Part shown: in pieces, positions 52,330 through 62,417 of the stretch
Layout of the letters: each line of letters opens with the position of its first letter
Numbering within the stretch: the stretch's first letter is position 1
DNA from: DAOUAT01 sp964551735
Lineage (GTDB): Bacteria; Chloroflexota; Anaerolineae; CG2-30-64-16
Direction of reading: 5' to 3'
Assembly: GCA_964551735.1 (NCBI GenBank)
Contig: CAZKEF010000013.1
Coordinates: 80,816 to 144,815 of the forward strand
DNA: 64,000 nt
Notes under the pieces: generated by a model
The model's input: the letters and a program-made list of their open reading frames with translations, nothing else
The model's database searches: none
Told to the model about the DNA's origin: nothing
Position numbers and translations under genes: made by a program

Positions 52330-55300
52330 ATGGATCTGCGAGATTACCCACGTCCAAAAGGTGATACCGGCATCGGCGTGCACTGGAACGCCGGCTTCCC
52401 GGCCGCAGTCGGCCTGGGGCAGATCCGCGATTTCTGGCTGCCGGAGATCATCGCGATGGGGGTCAAGTGGGTCAAGATCTCCCGACACGATGGCGGCATG
52501 GACTTCGTTGAGCTGCTGCTGAAAAACGATATCATGCCGATCGTCCGGCTGTATCGGCCTCAGCCGAACCCCGGCGTACTCGATGCGGCTATGCTGAAAT
52601 ATGTCTCCGACTACGTCGCGGCCGGGGTGCGCTATTTTGAGTTCAACAATGAGCCGGACCTGGGCGGAGAGTGGCAAAACAGCCATATACCGCCCGATGC
52701 ACCCACCATTGTGGCGCGCAATGCCATCGTGGACATGGAAGCAATCCTGCAACGGAGCGGCTATCCGGGTGTTCCAGCATTGCTCCCAGGCAGTAAGTGG
52801 GATCTGGTGGGTGAAATCTGCAACCTGGGCCGCCGCGATCTCTTTGCAGAGCCGGTCTGGCAGGCCGTCCACAACTACGCATTGAATCATCCGCTGGACT
52901 ACCCCTACGATGTTGGCAACCAGGAGGGCGCGCCTTACACAGCCGAATTCTACAGCCTCTTGGCCCGCGAACAATGGAGCGGCAGCGCCTGGCTCGATTA
53001 CACCCTGGAGCGCGTGAACGAGCAGCGCGCCAGAGACAAGAACCCGGGCGCTACGGCGTTCGACGACCCTTCCTGCTGGCGCGCCTACGAACGTTATGAC
53101 ACACTGATCCGCAACCAGATCGGCCGTTCCTTGCCCATTCTCTCAACCGAAAACGGCTACATCGTCGGTGAGCGGCCGGATCCGCGTTACCCGGCCACGA
53201 CGCCCGACCTCCACGCGGCCCAAACCCTGGAAGCGTGCCGGATCATGATGGGTACCAGCGCGCGCTTCAACCACGCGCCGGACTACTACTTCTGCACGGC
53301 GTTCTGGCTGCTGGCGAACTACAACCTGGGTCACTGGGCGCCGGAGTGGGAAGGTCAGGCTTGGTACAGCGGCCGCTGGCCAAACGGCCGACTACCCGTG
53401 GTAGATGTGCTGAAAGCGGAGCCCAAGCAGGCCCGGCAGTGGCGTGGAGAAACTGGCGTAGCCGGCCGCGTCACCGGGTCAGTGCGCGGCGGCACCGGGC
53501 TGACTGTGCAACTAGCGCCGATGGAGGGCGCGTCGCCGTTGGGATGGCCGCGCACCACGCGTGTGGATACCGACGGCCGTTATGGGTTCAGCGATGTCCC
53601 GTTGGGGCGTTACCGGGTCACTGTGGTCGAGGCTGATAAAAGCCAAGAAGTGACCCTGGTGCGGGAGCGGCCTGCAGCCACGGCCAACTTCGACCTGGGC
53701 AGCGTTGTCGAAATCACCGCCAGCGTCGTGCGCGGGATGGTGCGCGGCGGCGCAGGAATGAAGGTGCGCCTGACCCGTCCGGCCGATGGCTGGAGCCAGG
53801 AGCAGACGGTCGCCCCCGATGGAAGTTATCGGTTCACGAGCCTGGCTGCCGGCGCTTACGCCATCATGCTAGTGGATTCCGGCGTGGGCCAGGGCGACCT
53901 GCTGCTGGATGGCCGCAACGAGGCGCTGGTTGACCTGGCGCTGCCCGGTTGGGGCTGGGAAGTGACCGACGGCGGCCCAGGCCCCGGTTTCGGGGTTGTG
54001 CGCTGCCGGGTCAAAGGCCGGCTCAACCACCCCGTGGCGCTGTGGACCGGCGGCTGGGCGGGCATGGTTCAGCGCACGGGTTCCAAGACTGAGTACGGCC
54101 CTGACGCTTGCGAATTCGCACCCCTTGGCGCCGGTCGCTATAACGTCCAGCCCGAAGGGATTGACGCCGTCGCCGAGGTCATGGTGGACGGCCGCCGGGT
54201 ACACTGGGTGACGTTTTCCGAGCACTCGGTTGCGCCTGCGCGCGCAGGCGTGATTCATGGCACGGTGATCAACGGCAGCGGACGAACGGTGCGCCTGCTT
54301 CGTCCACCGGCTGCTGCGCCGATAGGACACTTGCAGGCCGCGAGCGACGGCAGTTACCGGTTTGAGAAGCTGACTGCCGGCAACTATGCCGTGCAGGTTT
54401 TGCGCGGCGGTGTTGACACCGATGCGTTGGCAGAACAAGCCGATATCGTCATTGATGGCCTCAGTGCGGTGGAGGTCAACCTGGCGTTGTCGAGCCAACA
54501 AGCCGTGGGGTTGCAGGCTACGGTCGAGGATGGCGGCCCCGGGCCGGGATTCAGCCTGGTGCGGTGCCAGGTGGCCGGCCGGCCGGGCCGCGCGGTCAGC
54601 CTGTGGACGGACGGCTGGGGCGGCATCACCCAACTTACCGGCAGCAAGCAAGAGTATGGATCGGATGTCTGCGAATTCGCGCCGCTGGGTCCGGGCAAGT
54701 ATTACATCGAGTTGGAAGAGACGCGCGGGACCGACGGTGTGCCGCACATCGTGCGCGAGCAGATCACGCTGCCGGCAAACCGGGTGATATGGGTGCGTTT
54801 CCGCAGTGAGACATCCCCATCCCACCCGGAGCCACCGACACCTGTCGAACCTCCGAAGCCGGAGGAACCGGCGCAGCCGCCCAGCAATAGCGCCATCATG
54901 GGCACGGTGTCCAACGGCGATGGGCTACTGGTGGCGCTGTTCGGGCCAGGAGGCAGCCAAGAAACCACTGTCAGCGGTGGCCGCTATCGCTTCACCGGGC
55001 TGGCGGCTGGTGTCTACCGGCTGGCGGTGCTGGCGGCAGATCCCGCGTTGGGCGAGCTGGTTGCGCGGGAAGGCGTGAACCTTGACGGCGTCAACCAGGT
55101 CACGATTGATTTCGCGTTGCCCGCGCCGGTCGTGGCCGACAGTCAGATCACCGGCCGGGTCAAAGGAGGGGCGGGACGGGTTATGGTGCTCGAAGGGCCG
55201 ATTTCGGGCGAAGGCCCTGTTGAGACGCGCACTGCAACCGTGGCCGCGGATGAAACTTACGTCTTCAGCGGGCTGCCCGCCGGCGCGTATCGCGTGATCG

Positions 55301-55692
55301 TGCGCGACACGGAACCGCCCACCGGCAGCACCCAGATGCAAGCCGGCATCGCATTGGATGGTGCAAACGTAGCCCGTGTCGATCTCGATCTGGACGCGCT
55401 AGGGCCGGCCAAAACCCTGGAGCACTATCTGTTCGTGGGCGTCACCGCCCGCAGCCGCGAAGACTTCCTGGCCACCTTGCGCTATGTGGCCCGATTCAGC
55501 CCCACGATCGGCAGTGACGAGGTCGAGGCGCGCCAGGCGCGGCATGTCACTATCCTGGGCAGCCTCAGCGCCGTCAGTGCGATGGTTGAGCAGGGCCTGC
55601 GGCTGGCCGGCTGCCAGGTGCAGCGCATTGAGGCTGATTTCGCCACCCACTTGGGCAAACTGCTTGACGAGAACCGACCCTATGCCCCCTAA
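52330..55692 (+). CDS. Leaderless glycosidase-like multidomain protein with CWB2-like C terminus
   Basis: The 1120-residue product has no signal peptide: it begins MDLRDYPRPKGDTGIGVHWN, nearly the same as the 40696 protein. Residues 1-370 are clan GH-A-like with NNEP (Glu108, same position as in the paralogue), HNY at 181-183 and LSTENG (Glu274). Beta-sandwich repeats follow. Two copies of an unfamiliar module of about 95 residues (about 541-636 and 728-826) each start DGGPGPGF and contain LWTxGWxG, TGSKxEYG and CEFAPLG. After a Pro/Glu linker (about 831-853) come two more repeats and the shared C-terminal domain (about 1025-1120). The ATG follows CCGGAGG. Its stop overlaps the NAD kinase start. 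Confidence 0.82.
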   Translation: MDLRDYPRPKGDTGIGVHWNAGFPAAVGLGQIRDFWLPEIIAMGVKWVKISRHDGGMDFVELLLKNDIMPIVRLYRPQPNPGVLDAAMLKYVSDYVAAGVRYFEFNNEPDLGGEWQNSHIPPDAPTIVARNAIVDMEAILQRSGYPGVPALLPGSKWDLVGEICNLGRRDLFAEPVWQAVHNYALNHPLDYPYDVGNQEGAPYTAEFYSLLAREQWSGSAWLDYTLERVNEQRARDKNPGATAFDDPSCWRAYERYDTLIRNQIGRSLPILSTENGYIVGERPDPRYPATTPDLHAAQTLEACRIMMGTSARFNHAPDYYFCTAFWLLANYNLGHWAPEWEGQAWYSGRWPNGRLPVVDVLKAEPKQARQWRGETGVAGRVTGSVRGGTGLTVQLAPMEGASPLGWPRTTRVDTDGRYGFSDVPLGRYRVTVVEADKSQEVTLVRERPAATANFDLGSVVEITASVVRGMVRGGAGMKVRLTRPADGWSQEQTVAPDGSYRFTSLAAGAYAIMLVDSGVGQGDLLLDGRNEALVDLALPGWGWEVTDGGPGPGFGVVRCRVKGRLNHPVALWTGGWAGMVQRTGSKTEYGPDACEFAPLGAGRYNVQPEGIDAVAEVMVDGRRVHWVTFSEHSVAPARAGVIHGTVINGSGRTVRLLRPPAAAPIGHLQAASDGSYRFEKLTAGNYAVQVLRGGVDTDALAEQADIVIDGLSAVEVNLALSSQQAVGLQATVEDGGPGPGFSLVRCQVAGRPGRAVSLWTDGWGGITQLTGSKQEYGSDVCEFAPLGPGKYYIELEETRGTDGVPHIVREQITLPANRVIWVRFRSETSPSHPEPPTPVEPPKPEEPAQPPSNSAIMGTVSNGDGLLVALFGPGGSQETTVSGGRYRFTGLAAGVYRLAVLAADPALGELVAREGVNLDGVNQVTIDFALPAPVVADSQITGRVKGGAGRVMVLEGPISGEGPVETRTATVAADETYVFSGLPAGAYRVIVRDTEPPTGSTQMQAGIALDGANVARVDLDLDALGPAKTLEHYLFVGVTARSREDFLATLRYVARFSPTIGSDEVEARQARHVTILGSLSAVSAMVEQGLRLAGCQVQRIEADFATHLGKLLDENRPYAP

Positions 55693-56524
55693 AACCATCG
55701 GCCTGCTCTGCCACCCCAAGAAACCGGAATCGGTGACCCTGGCCGCCCAGATGCGCGCGTTTCTGGAAGGCCACGGCTCCGCCGTGTGGACCGGCTCGGC
55801 CTGGGACGAGCCGGAGGCGCTGGCGCACGTCGCAGGGCTGGACGCCCTGGTCTCGCTGGGCGGCGACGGCACCATCCTGCGCGCCGCGCGCATCGGCAGC
55901 AGCCGGGGCGTACCGCTGCTGGGCGTCAAGTTGGGCCGGGTCAGCTTTCTGGCCGAGGTCGCGCCGGACGACTGGCAGGGGCCGTTAGCGCAGATACTGG
56001 CCGGCAACTACTGGCTGGAAGAGCGCATGCTGCTCGACGTCAGCGTGGCGCGCGGCGGGCAGCCGCCGATCAACCACTCCTACCTGGCCCTTAACGACGT
56101 GGTGATCAGCCGCGGCAGCCTGGCCCGCCTGGTGACCGTCGAAGCCTGGGTGGATCAGAGCTATCTCACCGCCTATCGCGCAGATGGCGTGATCGTCTCT
56201 ACCCCGACCGGCTGCACCGGCTACGCGCTGGCGGCCGGCGGGCCGATCCTGCCGCCCGAGCTCAAGAACATCCTGCTGATCCCGATCTGCGCGCACCTGA
56301 GCCTGGACCGGCCGGTGGTGCTGGCTCAGGGCGTCACCGTCACTCTGGAGGCCCACGCCGACTACGCGCCCATCCTCACCGTAGACGGCCAGTTCGAGAT
56401 CGCGCTGGCCGAGGGAGACCGGGTGGAAGTGCGCGCCAGCCCACACGCCGCGCACTTCATCCACGTGCAGGACCGGGCTTATTTCTACCGCACCCTGATG
56501 GATCGGCTCAGGTGGCGGGGATGA
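55682..56524 (+). CDS. nadK: NAD kinase
   Basis: The 280-residue enzyme phosphorylates NAD to NADP. The diagnostic motif LGGDGTILRAAR (Gly60-Gly61-Asp62-Gly63-Thr64) is present, with LGRVSFLAEV, LNDVVISRG, ADGVIVSTPTGCTGYALAAGG and the C-terminal VDGQ segment. The ATG at 55682 overlaps the end of the upstream gene by 11 bases; the open frame to 55484 lies inside that gene. It is likely co-transcribed with recN, a common pairing in bacteria. Confidence 0.95.
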   Translation: MPPKTIGLLCHPKKPESVTLAAQMRAFLEGHGSAVWTGSAWDEPEALAHVAGLDALVSLGGDGTILRAARIGSSRGVPLLGVKLGRVSFLAEVAPDDWQGPLAQILAGNYWLEERMLLDVSVARGGQPPINHSYLALNDVVISRGSLARLVTVEAWVDQSYLTAYRADGVIVSTPTGCTGYALAAGGPILPPELKNILLIPICAHLSLDRPVVLAQGVTVTLEAHADYAPILTVDGQFEIALAEGDRVEVRASPHAAHFIHVQDRAYFYRTLMDRLRWRG

Positions 56525-56529
56525 AACGC

Positions 56530-56575
56530 GCGCCGGATAAACCGGTTTCTCAGAGAACCCTGATTTGTCCGGCGC
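56530..56575. repeat. Palindromic intergenic repeat
   Basis: Outer arms GCGCCGGA (56530-56537) and TCCGGCGC (56568-56575) are perfect; the inner part contains CGGTTTCTC and GAGAACC, which pair imperfectly. The core GGTTTCTC/GAGAA resembles the palindrome at 62356-62388, so the two may belong to one dispersed family. Like that one, it lies a few bases after a stop codon. Confidence 0.6.
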
Positions 56576-56594
56576 ACCTGATGAAAGAAGCTGT

Positions 56595-57155
56595 ATGGTA
56601 ACCGACACATCCCAAACCCCTCGCTGCGCCAACCACCCCGACCGGGAGACGTTGTTGCGCTGCAACCGCTGCGAAAAGCCGATCTGCCTTCAGTGCGCGG
56701 TCCTGACCGAGGTCGGCTATCGCTGCAAAGAGTGCGTGCGCGGCCAACAGGCCGCCTATTACAACGCGACCCGCTACGACGTGCCGGCGGCCGCAGCCGT
56801 CGCGCTGGCGTTGGGCGTCATTTTGGGCGTCCTGGCCTACCTGTTTCTTGGCGCCTTCGGTTGGTTTAGCTTTTTGGGAGCGCTGCTGGCGGGCCCCGTA
56901 GCCGGTGGTCTGATCGCGGAGGCCGCGCGCCGGGCTGTGCGCAAGCGCCGCGCCCGTGGGATGCGCCTGGCGGCGGCTATCGCTACCGTGGCCGGCGTGT
57001 TCCTGGGCGGCCTACTGTTCTACCTGGCACCTGGTCTGGTGCTGGGCGGTTCGTTGAATGCCGGGGTATGGCTGCTCTCGGCCATCTTATTCCGCCTCGA
57101 TGTGCTGCTGCTGGCTGGCCTGGCCGCCAGCACCGTTTACGCACGATTACTATGA
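56595..57155 (+). CDS. B-box-like zinc-binding membrane protein
   Basis: The 186-residue product has an N-terminal zinc-binding segment (CANHPDRETLLRCNRCEKP then CLQCAV and CKEC) of the B-box/rhomboid-associated type, followed by four hydrophobic helices (VALALGVILGVLAYLFLGAF, LGALLAGPVAGGLIAEA, IATVAGVFLGGLLFYLAPG, LSAILFRLDVLLLAGLAA). The function is unknown; similar proteins occur in many Chloroflexota genomes by recollection. The ATG at 56595 follows GAAAGAAG. It lies between nadK and recN. Confidence 0.7.
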   Translation: MVTDTSQTPRCANHPDRETLLRCNRCEKPICLQCAVLTEVGYRCKECVRGQQAAYYNATRYDVPAAAAVALALGVILGVLAYLFLGAFGWFSFLGALLAGPVAGGLIAEAARRAVRKRRARGMRLAAAIATVAGVFLGGLLFYLAPGLVLGGSLNAGVWLLSAILFRLDVLLLAGLAASTVYARLL

Positions 57156-57159
57156 CAGC

Positions 57160-57222
57160 GCATTCCATCAGTTCCCTTAATTCCCTGAGTTCCTTTGTGT
57201 CCTGGTACACCGGTTTCCAAAC
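57160..57222. repeat. Degenerate 9-base tandem repeat upstream of recN
   Basis: Read on the minus strand the gap contains successive units AAGGAACTC, AGGGAATTA, AGGGAACTG, ATGGAATG. It fills nearly the whole gap before the recN ATG and may be a spreading intergenic repeat. It leaves recN with no obvious ribosome-binding site. Confidence 0.45.
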
Positions 57223-57224
57223 CT

Positions 57225-59123
57225 ATGCTCACTGAACTACGTATCCACGACCTTGCCATCATTGACCGGCTCCACCTGACCTTCGCCCCGGGCTTCAACG
57301 TGCTCACCGGCGAAACCGGCGCGGGCAAGTCCATCATCATTGATGCTGTGAACCTACTGCTGGGTGACCGCGCCTCGGCCGACGTGGTGCGCGCAGGCGC
57401 AGACCGCACCGAAGTTGAAGGCGCATTCCAGCTCAGCCCGACCATCGCCGGCCGGCTGGCGCCGGTGCTGGCCGAGCATGGCCTGGAGGGGGACGCTGCC
57501 GACATGCTGGTGTTGGCGCGCGAGGTGCGCGCCAACGGTCGCTCGGTGGCGCGCATTAATGGTCGGGCTGTAACCACCGGTTTGCTAAGTGAGATCGGCG
57601 GCCTACTGGTGGATGTTCACGGTCAGGGCGAACACCTTTCGCTGCTGCGCGAGCGCGAGCACGCGGGGCTGCTGGACCGCTACGCAGGCTTGAATGGTCA
57701 GGCTGCTGAGGTCGCCGACCTGGTGCGCCGCGCGCGCGGGGTGCGCCGCGAGCTGGAGGCGTTGCGCCAGGATGCCCGCGAGCGCGCACGACGCATTGAC
57801 CTGCTGACATACCAGGTGCAGGAGATCCGGGCGGCGAAGCTGAAGCCGGGCGAAGAAGCAGAGCTGGATGCCGAGCGCCGACGCTTGGCCAACGCCGAGC
57901 AGTTGGCCGCGCTGAGCAACGAGGCCGTGATGGCCCTCTCCGGCGGTGACGAGGAGATGGCCGGCGCGCTGGACGCCCTGGGCGCGTCCGAACAGGCGCT
58001 GGCCCGCCTGGCGCGCATTGACCCGGCCGCGGCGGCTTTCGTTGACCAACTGGGAGAAGCGACGGCCCTGGTGGATGACCTGGCGCGCGAGCTGGCGCAC
58101 TACCGCGACGGCGTCGAGTTCAACCCCCGGCGCTTGCAGCAGGTGGAGGAACGGCTGCATCTCATCCACGGCCTGCTCCGCAAATACGGTGACACCATCG
58201 AAGAGGTGCTGGCCTACGGCGCGCGCGCGGCGGCCGAGTTGGAGACCATCAGCCACGCGGAGGAGCGCATCGGCGACCTGGAAGCCGAGGAGGCCGGGCT
58301 GCTGGCTGAACTGGGACGCCAGGGCGCAACGCTGTCGGCTGCACGGCGCGCGGCCGGCGTGCGCATGGCCGCAGCTATCGAGGCCGAGTTGGCCGACCTC
58401 CAGATGGCCCGCGCCCGGTTTGCCGTGGACATAGCCTGGAATCCGGATGCCGCCGGCGCGGCGGTGGACGCCGAAGCCGCGAATTCGGCCGGCCAGCCCA
58501 CAGGCCGCTACGCCTTCGACAGCCACGGCCTGGACACGGTCGCGTTCCTGGTCTCGGCCAACCCCGGCGAGCCGCTACGGCCCCTGGCCCGGGTCGCCTC
58601 CGGCGGCGAGACCTCGCGGCTGATGCTGGCGCTGAAGACCGTGCTCGGCCGCGCGGACGAGACCCCGACCCTGATCTTCGACGAGATTGACCAGGGCATC
58701 GGCGGCCGCGTGGGCGGCACGGTAGGCCGGAAGCTGTGGGAGTTGACGCGGGGGAGATGGGGAGAGGGGGAGAGGGGGAGACACGGAGAAAGGGGGCGGG
58801 GGAGAAAAGGTGCTGAGGGTGCAGGGAAGCCAACCTCCACGCCTGCTACGCAGGCAGTCCAACCTCCAACCTCTAACCTCCAACATCCAGGCCACCAGGT
58901 CCTCTGCATCACCCATCTGCCGCAACTGGCAGCTTACGGCGACGCGCACTTCCATGTGCTGAAACATGCCGCGGGCGAGCGCACAGTGACAGAGGTTCAG
59001 GCGCTGGCCCGCGATGATCGGGTGGCCGAGCTGGCGCAAATGATGGGCGCGGACTCGGAGGCCGGCCGCGCCAGCGTGGTCGAGATGCTGGCGGAAGTGG
59101 CGAGCGTCAAGGAGGGCCGGTAA
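57225..59123 (+). CDS. recN: DNA repair protein RecN with in-frame low-complexity insertion
   Basis: The 632-residue SMC-like ATPase acts in double-strand break repair. Walker A is GETGAGKS (29-36), and the coiled-coil arms span about 150-370. The signature region VASGGETSRLMLALK and Walker B LIFDEIDQGIGGRVGG are intact, followed after the insertion by the His-switch CITHLPQLAAYGD. Between WELTR and HQVLCITHLPQ, where RecN proteins normally have only a few residues, lie 47 extra codons (58752-58892) made of GGGGAGA-type repeats, CCAACCTCCAAC-type repeats and a GCCTGC-TAC-GCAGGC hairpin. The frame is maintained, so the protein may still work with a flexible loop. Confidence 0.93.
   Translation: MLTELRIHDLAIIDRLHLTFAPGFNVLTGETGAGKSIIIDAVNLLLGDRASADVVRAGADRTEVEGAFQLSPTIAGRLAPVLAEHGLEGDAADMLVLAREVRANGRSVARINGRAVTTGLLSEIGGLLVDVHGQGEHLSLLREREHAGLLDRYAGLNGQAAEVADLVRRARGVRRELEALRQDARERARRIDLLTYQVQEIRAAKLKPGEEAELDAERRRLANAEQLAALSNEAVMALSGGDEEMAGALDALGASEQALARLARIDPAAAAFVDQLGEATALVDDLARELAHYRDGVEFNPRRLQQVEERLHLIHGLLRKYGDTIEEVLAYGARAAAELETISHAEERIGDLEAEEAGLLAELGRQGATLSAARRAAGVRMAAAIEAELADLQMARARFAVDIAWNPDAAGAAVDAEAANSAGQPTGRYAFDSHGLDTVAFLVSANPGEPLRPLARVASGGETSRLMLALKTVLGRADETPTLIFDEIDQGIGGRVGGTVGRKLWELTRGRWGEGERGRHGERGRGRKGAEGAGKPTSTPATQAVQPPTSNLQHPGHQVLCITHLPQLAAYGDAHFHVLKHAAGERTVTEVQALARDDRVAELAQMMGADSEAGRASVVEMLAEVASVKEGR
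58752..58892 (+). repeat. Low-complexity block inserted within recN
   Basis: 141 bases (47 codons): purine-rich GGGGAGAGGGGGAGA-type repeats (58752-58810), a linker with the hairpin GCCTGC-TAC-GCAGGC (58841-58855), then CCAACCTCCAACCTCTAACC-type pyrimidine repeats (58858-58890). The composition is unlike the flanking gene and like intergenic repeats. Confidence 0.75.
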
Positions 59124-59125
59124 GC

Positions 59126-59650
59126 GTGTATATCCGTGATGTAACACCGGGTGATGGCGAAGCGCTGGCCCGGGTGCATGTAGATACTTGGCGGAGCGCG
59201 TATCGTCACATCTTTCCGGCCAGTTTCCTGGCCGGGCTCTCGTACGAGACGCGTGCGCAACGGTGGCGCGAACGGCTGGCGAGCTCAGCCCCCCATCAAT
59301 TCACACTGGCCGCCGAAGATGAAACCGGCGCGCTGGTGGGCTTTGCCGGGGGCGGGCCTGAGCGTGATGGGACACCGGGCTACGACGGCGAGATCTACGC
59401 CGTATACGTGTTACCCACACACCATCATCGCGGGATCGGCCGGCAGTTGATGATGGCCGGCGCACAACGCCTGGCGGCCCTGGGCTTTCGCGCGGTCATG
59501 CTGTGGGTGTTGGAGGAGAACCAGCAGGCCCGCGCGTTCTACGAGGCGTTGGGTGGCCAGCCCGTGGGCCGAAAGAGTGCGGTCATCGGTGAGACGCCGG
59601 TGGTCGAAGTGGCGTATGGGTGGGAGGATGTGACATCTTTATGCAACTGA
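59126..59650 (+). CDS. GNAT-family N-acetyltransferase
   Basis: The 174-residue product starts at GTG three bases after the recN stop, with AAGGAGGG overlapping recN. The GNAT acetyl-CoA site is clear: AVYVLPTHHHRGIGRQLM (Q/R-x-x-G-x-G/A) and the C-terminal LWVLEENQQARAFYEALGG. It resembles the RimI-like/phosphinothricin-acetyltransferase-like group; the substrate is not predictable. Confidence 0.9.
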   Translation: MYIRDVTPGDGEALARVHVDTWRSAYRHIFPASFLAGLSYETRAQRWRERLASSAPHQFTLAAEDETGALVGFAGGGPERDGTPGYDGEIYAVYVLPTHHHRGIGRQLMMAGAQRLAALGFRAVMLWVLEENQQARAFYEALGGQPVGRKSAVIGETPVVEVAYGWEDVTSLCN

Positions 59651-60486
59651 GCCATTACGAATCCGCCGCCACCTTCCTCTCTCGCGCCCAAACCTGGCTA
59701 GAGCAAGAGGAAGCGACCAACAACCTGATCCTGGGCATCGCCGTGCGCCTGGCCGAGCACCCGGAGCGGATCAAGACGCCGCCCTTCCTGGCGACGGTCG
59801 AGGCCGAGGGTGAGCCGGTGACCGCGGCCGTGATGACGCCACCGCATCGGGTCATCCTCTATTCGGCAGCCGGCGCCGATCCCGCGCCCCTGCGCCTCAT
59901 CCTGGATGACCTGCGGGCCGGCGGGTGGCACGTGCCCGGCGTGATGGCGCCATCGGCCACATCCACGGCGTTCGCGCAGCTCTGGTCGGACGTCACAGGC
60001 CAGCCGCACCGCGCCGCCCTGAGCGAGCGCGCCTACGAACTGCGCCGGGTGATCCCGCCCGCGGCGGTCGATGGCGCGCTGCGGCCGGCCACTAAAGCCG
60101 ATCTCCCCCTGGCTGTGGCCTGGGCCAACAACTTCATGCGGGACGCGGGGCTGCCCGGCACGGCCGAAAACGCCCAGGAGATCGCCGAGCAGCGCATTGC
60201 GGACCGCGATCTGTTCCTGTGGGACGACGGTGGGCCGGTCTCGATGGCGGCGAAGACGCGGCACAGCACCCACGGCGTCGTCGTCAGCCTGGTCTACACA
60301 CCGCGCGAGCTGCGCGGCCGGGGTTACGCGTCCGCCTGCGTGGCCGCGCTCAGCCAGCAGTTGCTGGACGCCGGCTGGAAGTTCTGCGCGCTCTTCACCG
60401 ACCTGGCCAACCCGACCTCCAACGACATCTACCAGCGCATCGGCTACCGGCCGGTGTGCGATTTTCAGGAGTACGATTTCGAGTGA
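59641..60486 (+). CDS. Two-part GNAT-family N-acetyltransferase
   Basis: The 281-residue product starts at the ATG at 59641, overlapping the previous gene by 10 bases. The N-terminal half (about 1-135) lacks a clear acetyl-CoA site, while the C-terminal half (about 140-281) has VVSLVYTPRELRGRGYASACV and LFTDLANPTSNDIYQRIGY, a standard GNAT site. This layout fits the FR47-like/'GNAT fold' two-domain acetyltransferases. The substrate is unknown. Translationally coupled to the preceding GNAT gene. Confidence 0.88.
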   Translation: MQLSHYESAATFLSRAQTWLEQEEATNNLILGIAVRLAEHPERIKTPPFLATVEAEGEPVTAAVMTPPHRVILYSAAGADPAPLRLILDDLRAGGWHVPGVMAPSATSTAFAQLWSDVTGQPHRAALSERAYELRRVIPPAAVDGALRPATKADLPLAVAWANNFMRDAGLPGTAENAQEIAEQRIADRDLFLWDDGGPVSMAAKTRHSTHGVVVSLVYTPRELRGRGYASACVAALSQQLLDAGWKFCALFTDLANPTSNDIYQRIGYRPVCDFQEYDFE

Positions 60487-60543
60487 TATTGCCCGGCGAC
60501 TGAAAGTTTCAACCGCCTGGTATCAGACAACAGGAGATCCCCC

Positions 60544-62349
<1,806 letters not shown>

Positions 62350-62355
62350 CCCCTT

Positions 62356-62388
62356 GGAACCCCGGTTTCTCCGAGAAATCGGGGTTCC
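62356..62388. repeat. Near-perfect palindrome of the GGAACCCCGGTTTCTC type
   Basis: Left arm 62356-62371 and right arm 62373-62388 pair at 15 of 16 positions with one G-T wobble and a single-base centre. It begins 7 bases after the pepF stop codon. The GGTTTCTC/GAGAAA core recurs at 56530-56575. It may act as a transcript-end or REP-like element. Confidence 0.65.
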
Positions 62389-62417
62389 CCAAAACCGAGA
62401 ACCGAAAAAGGCCGAGG

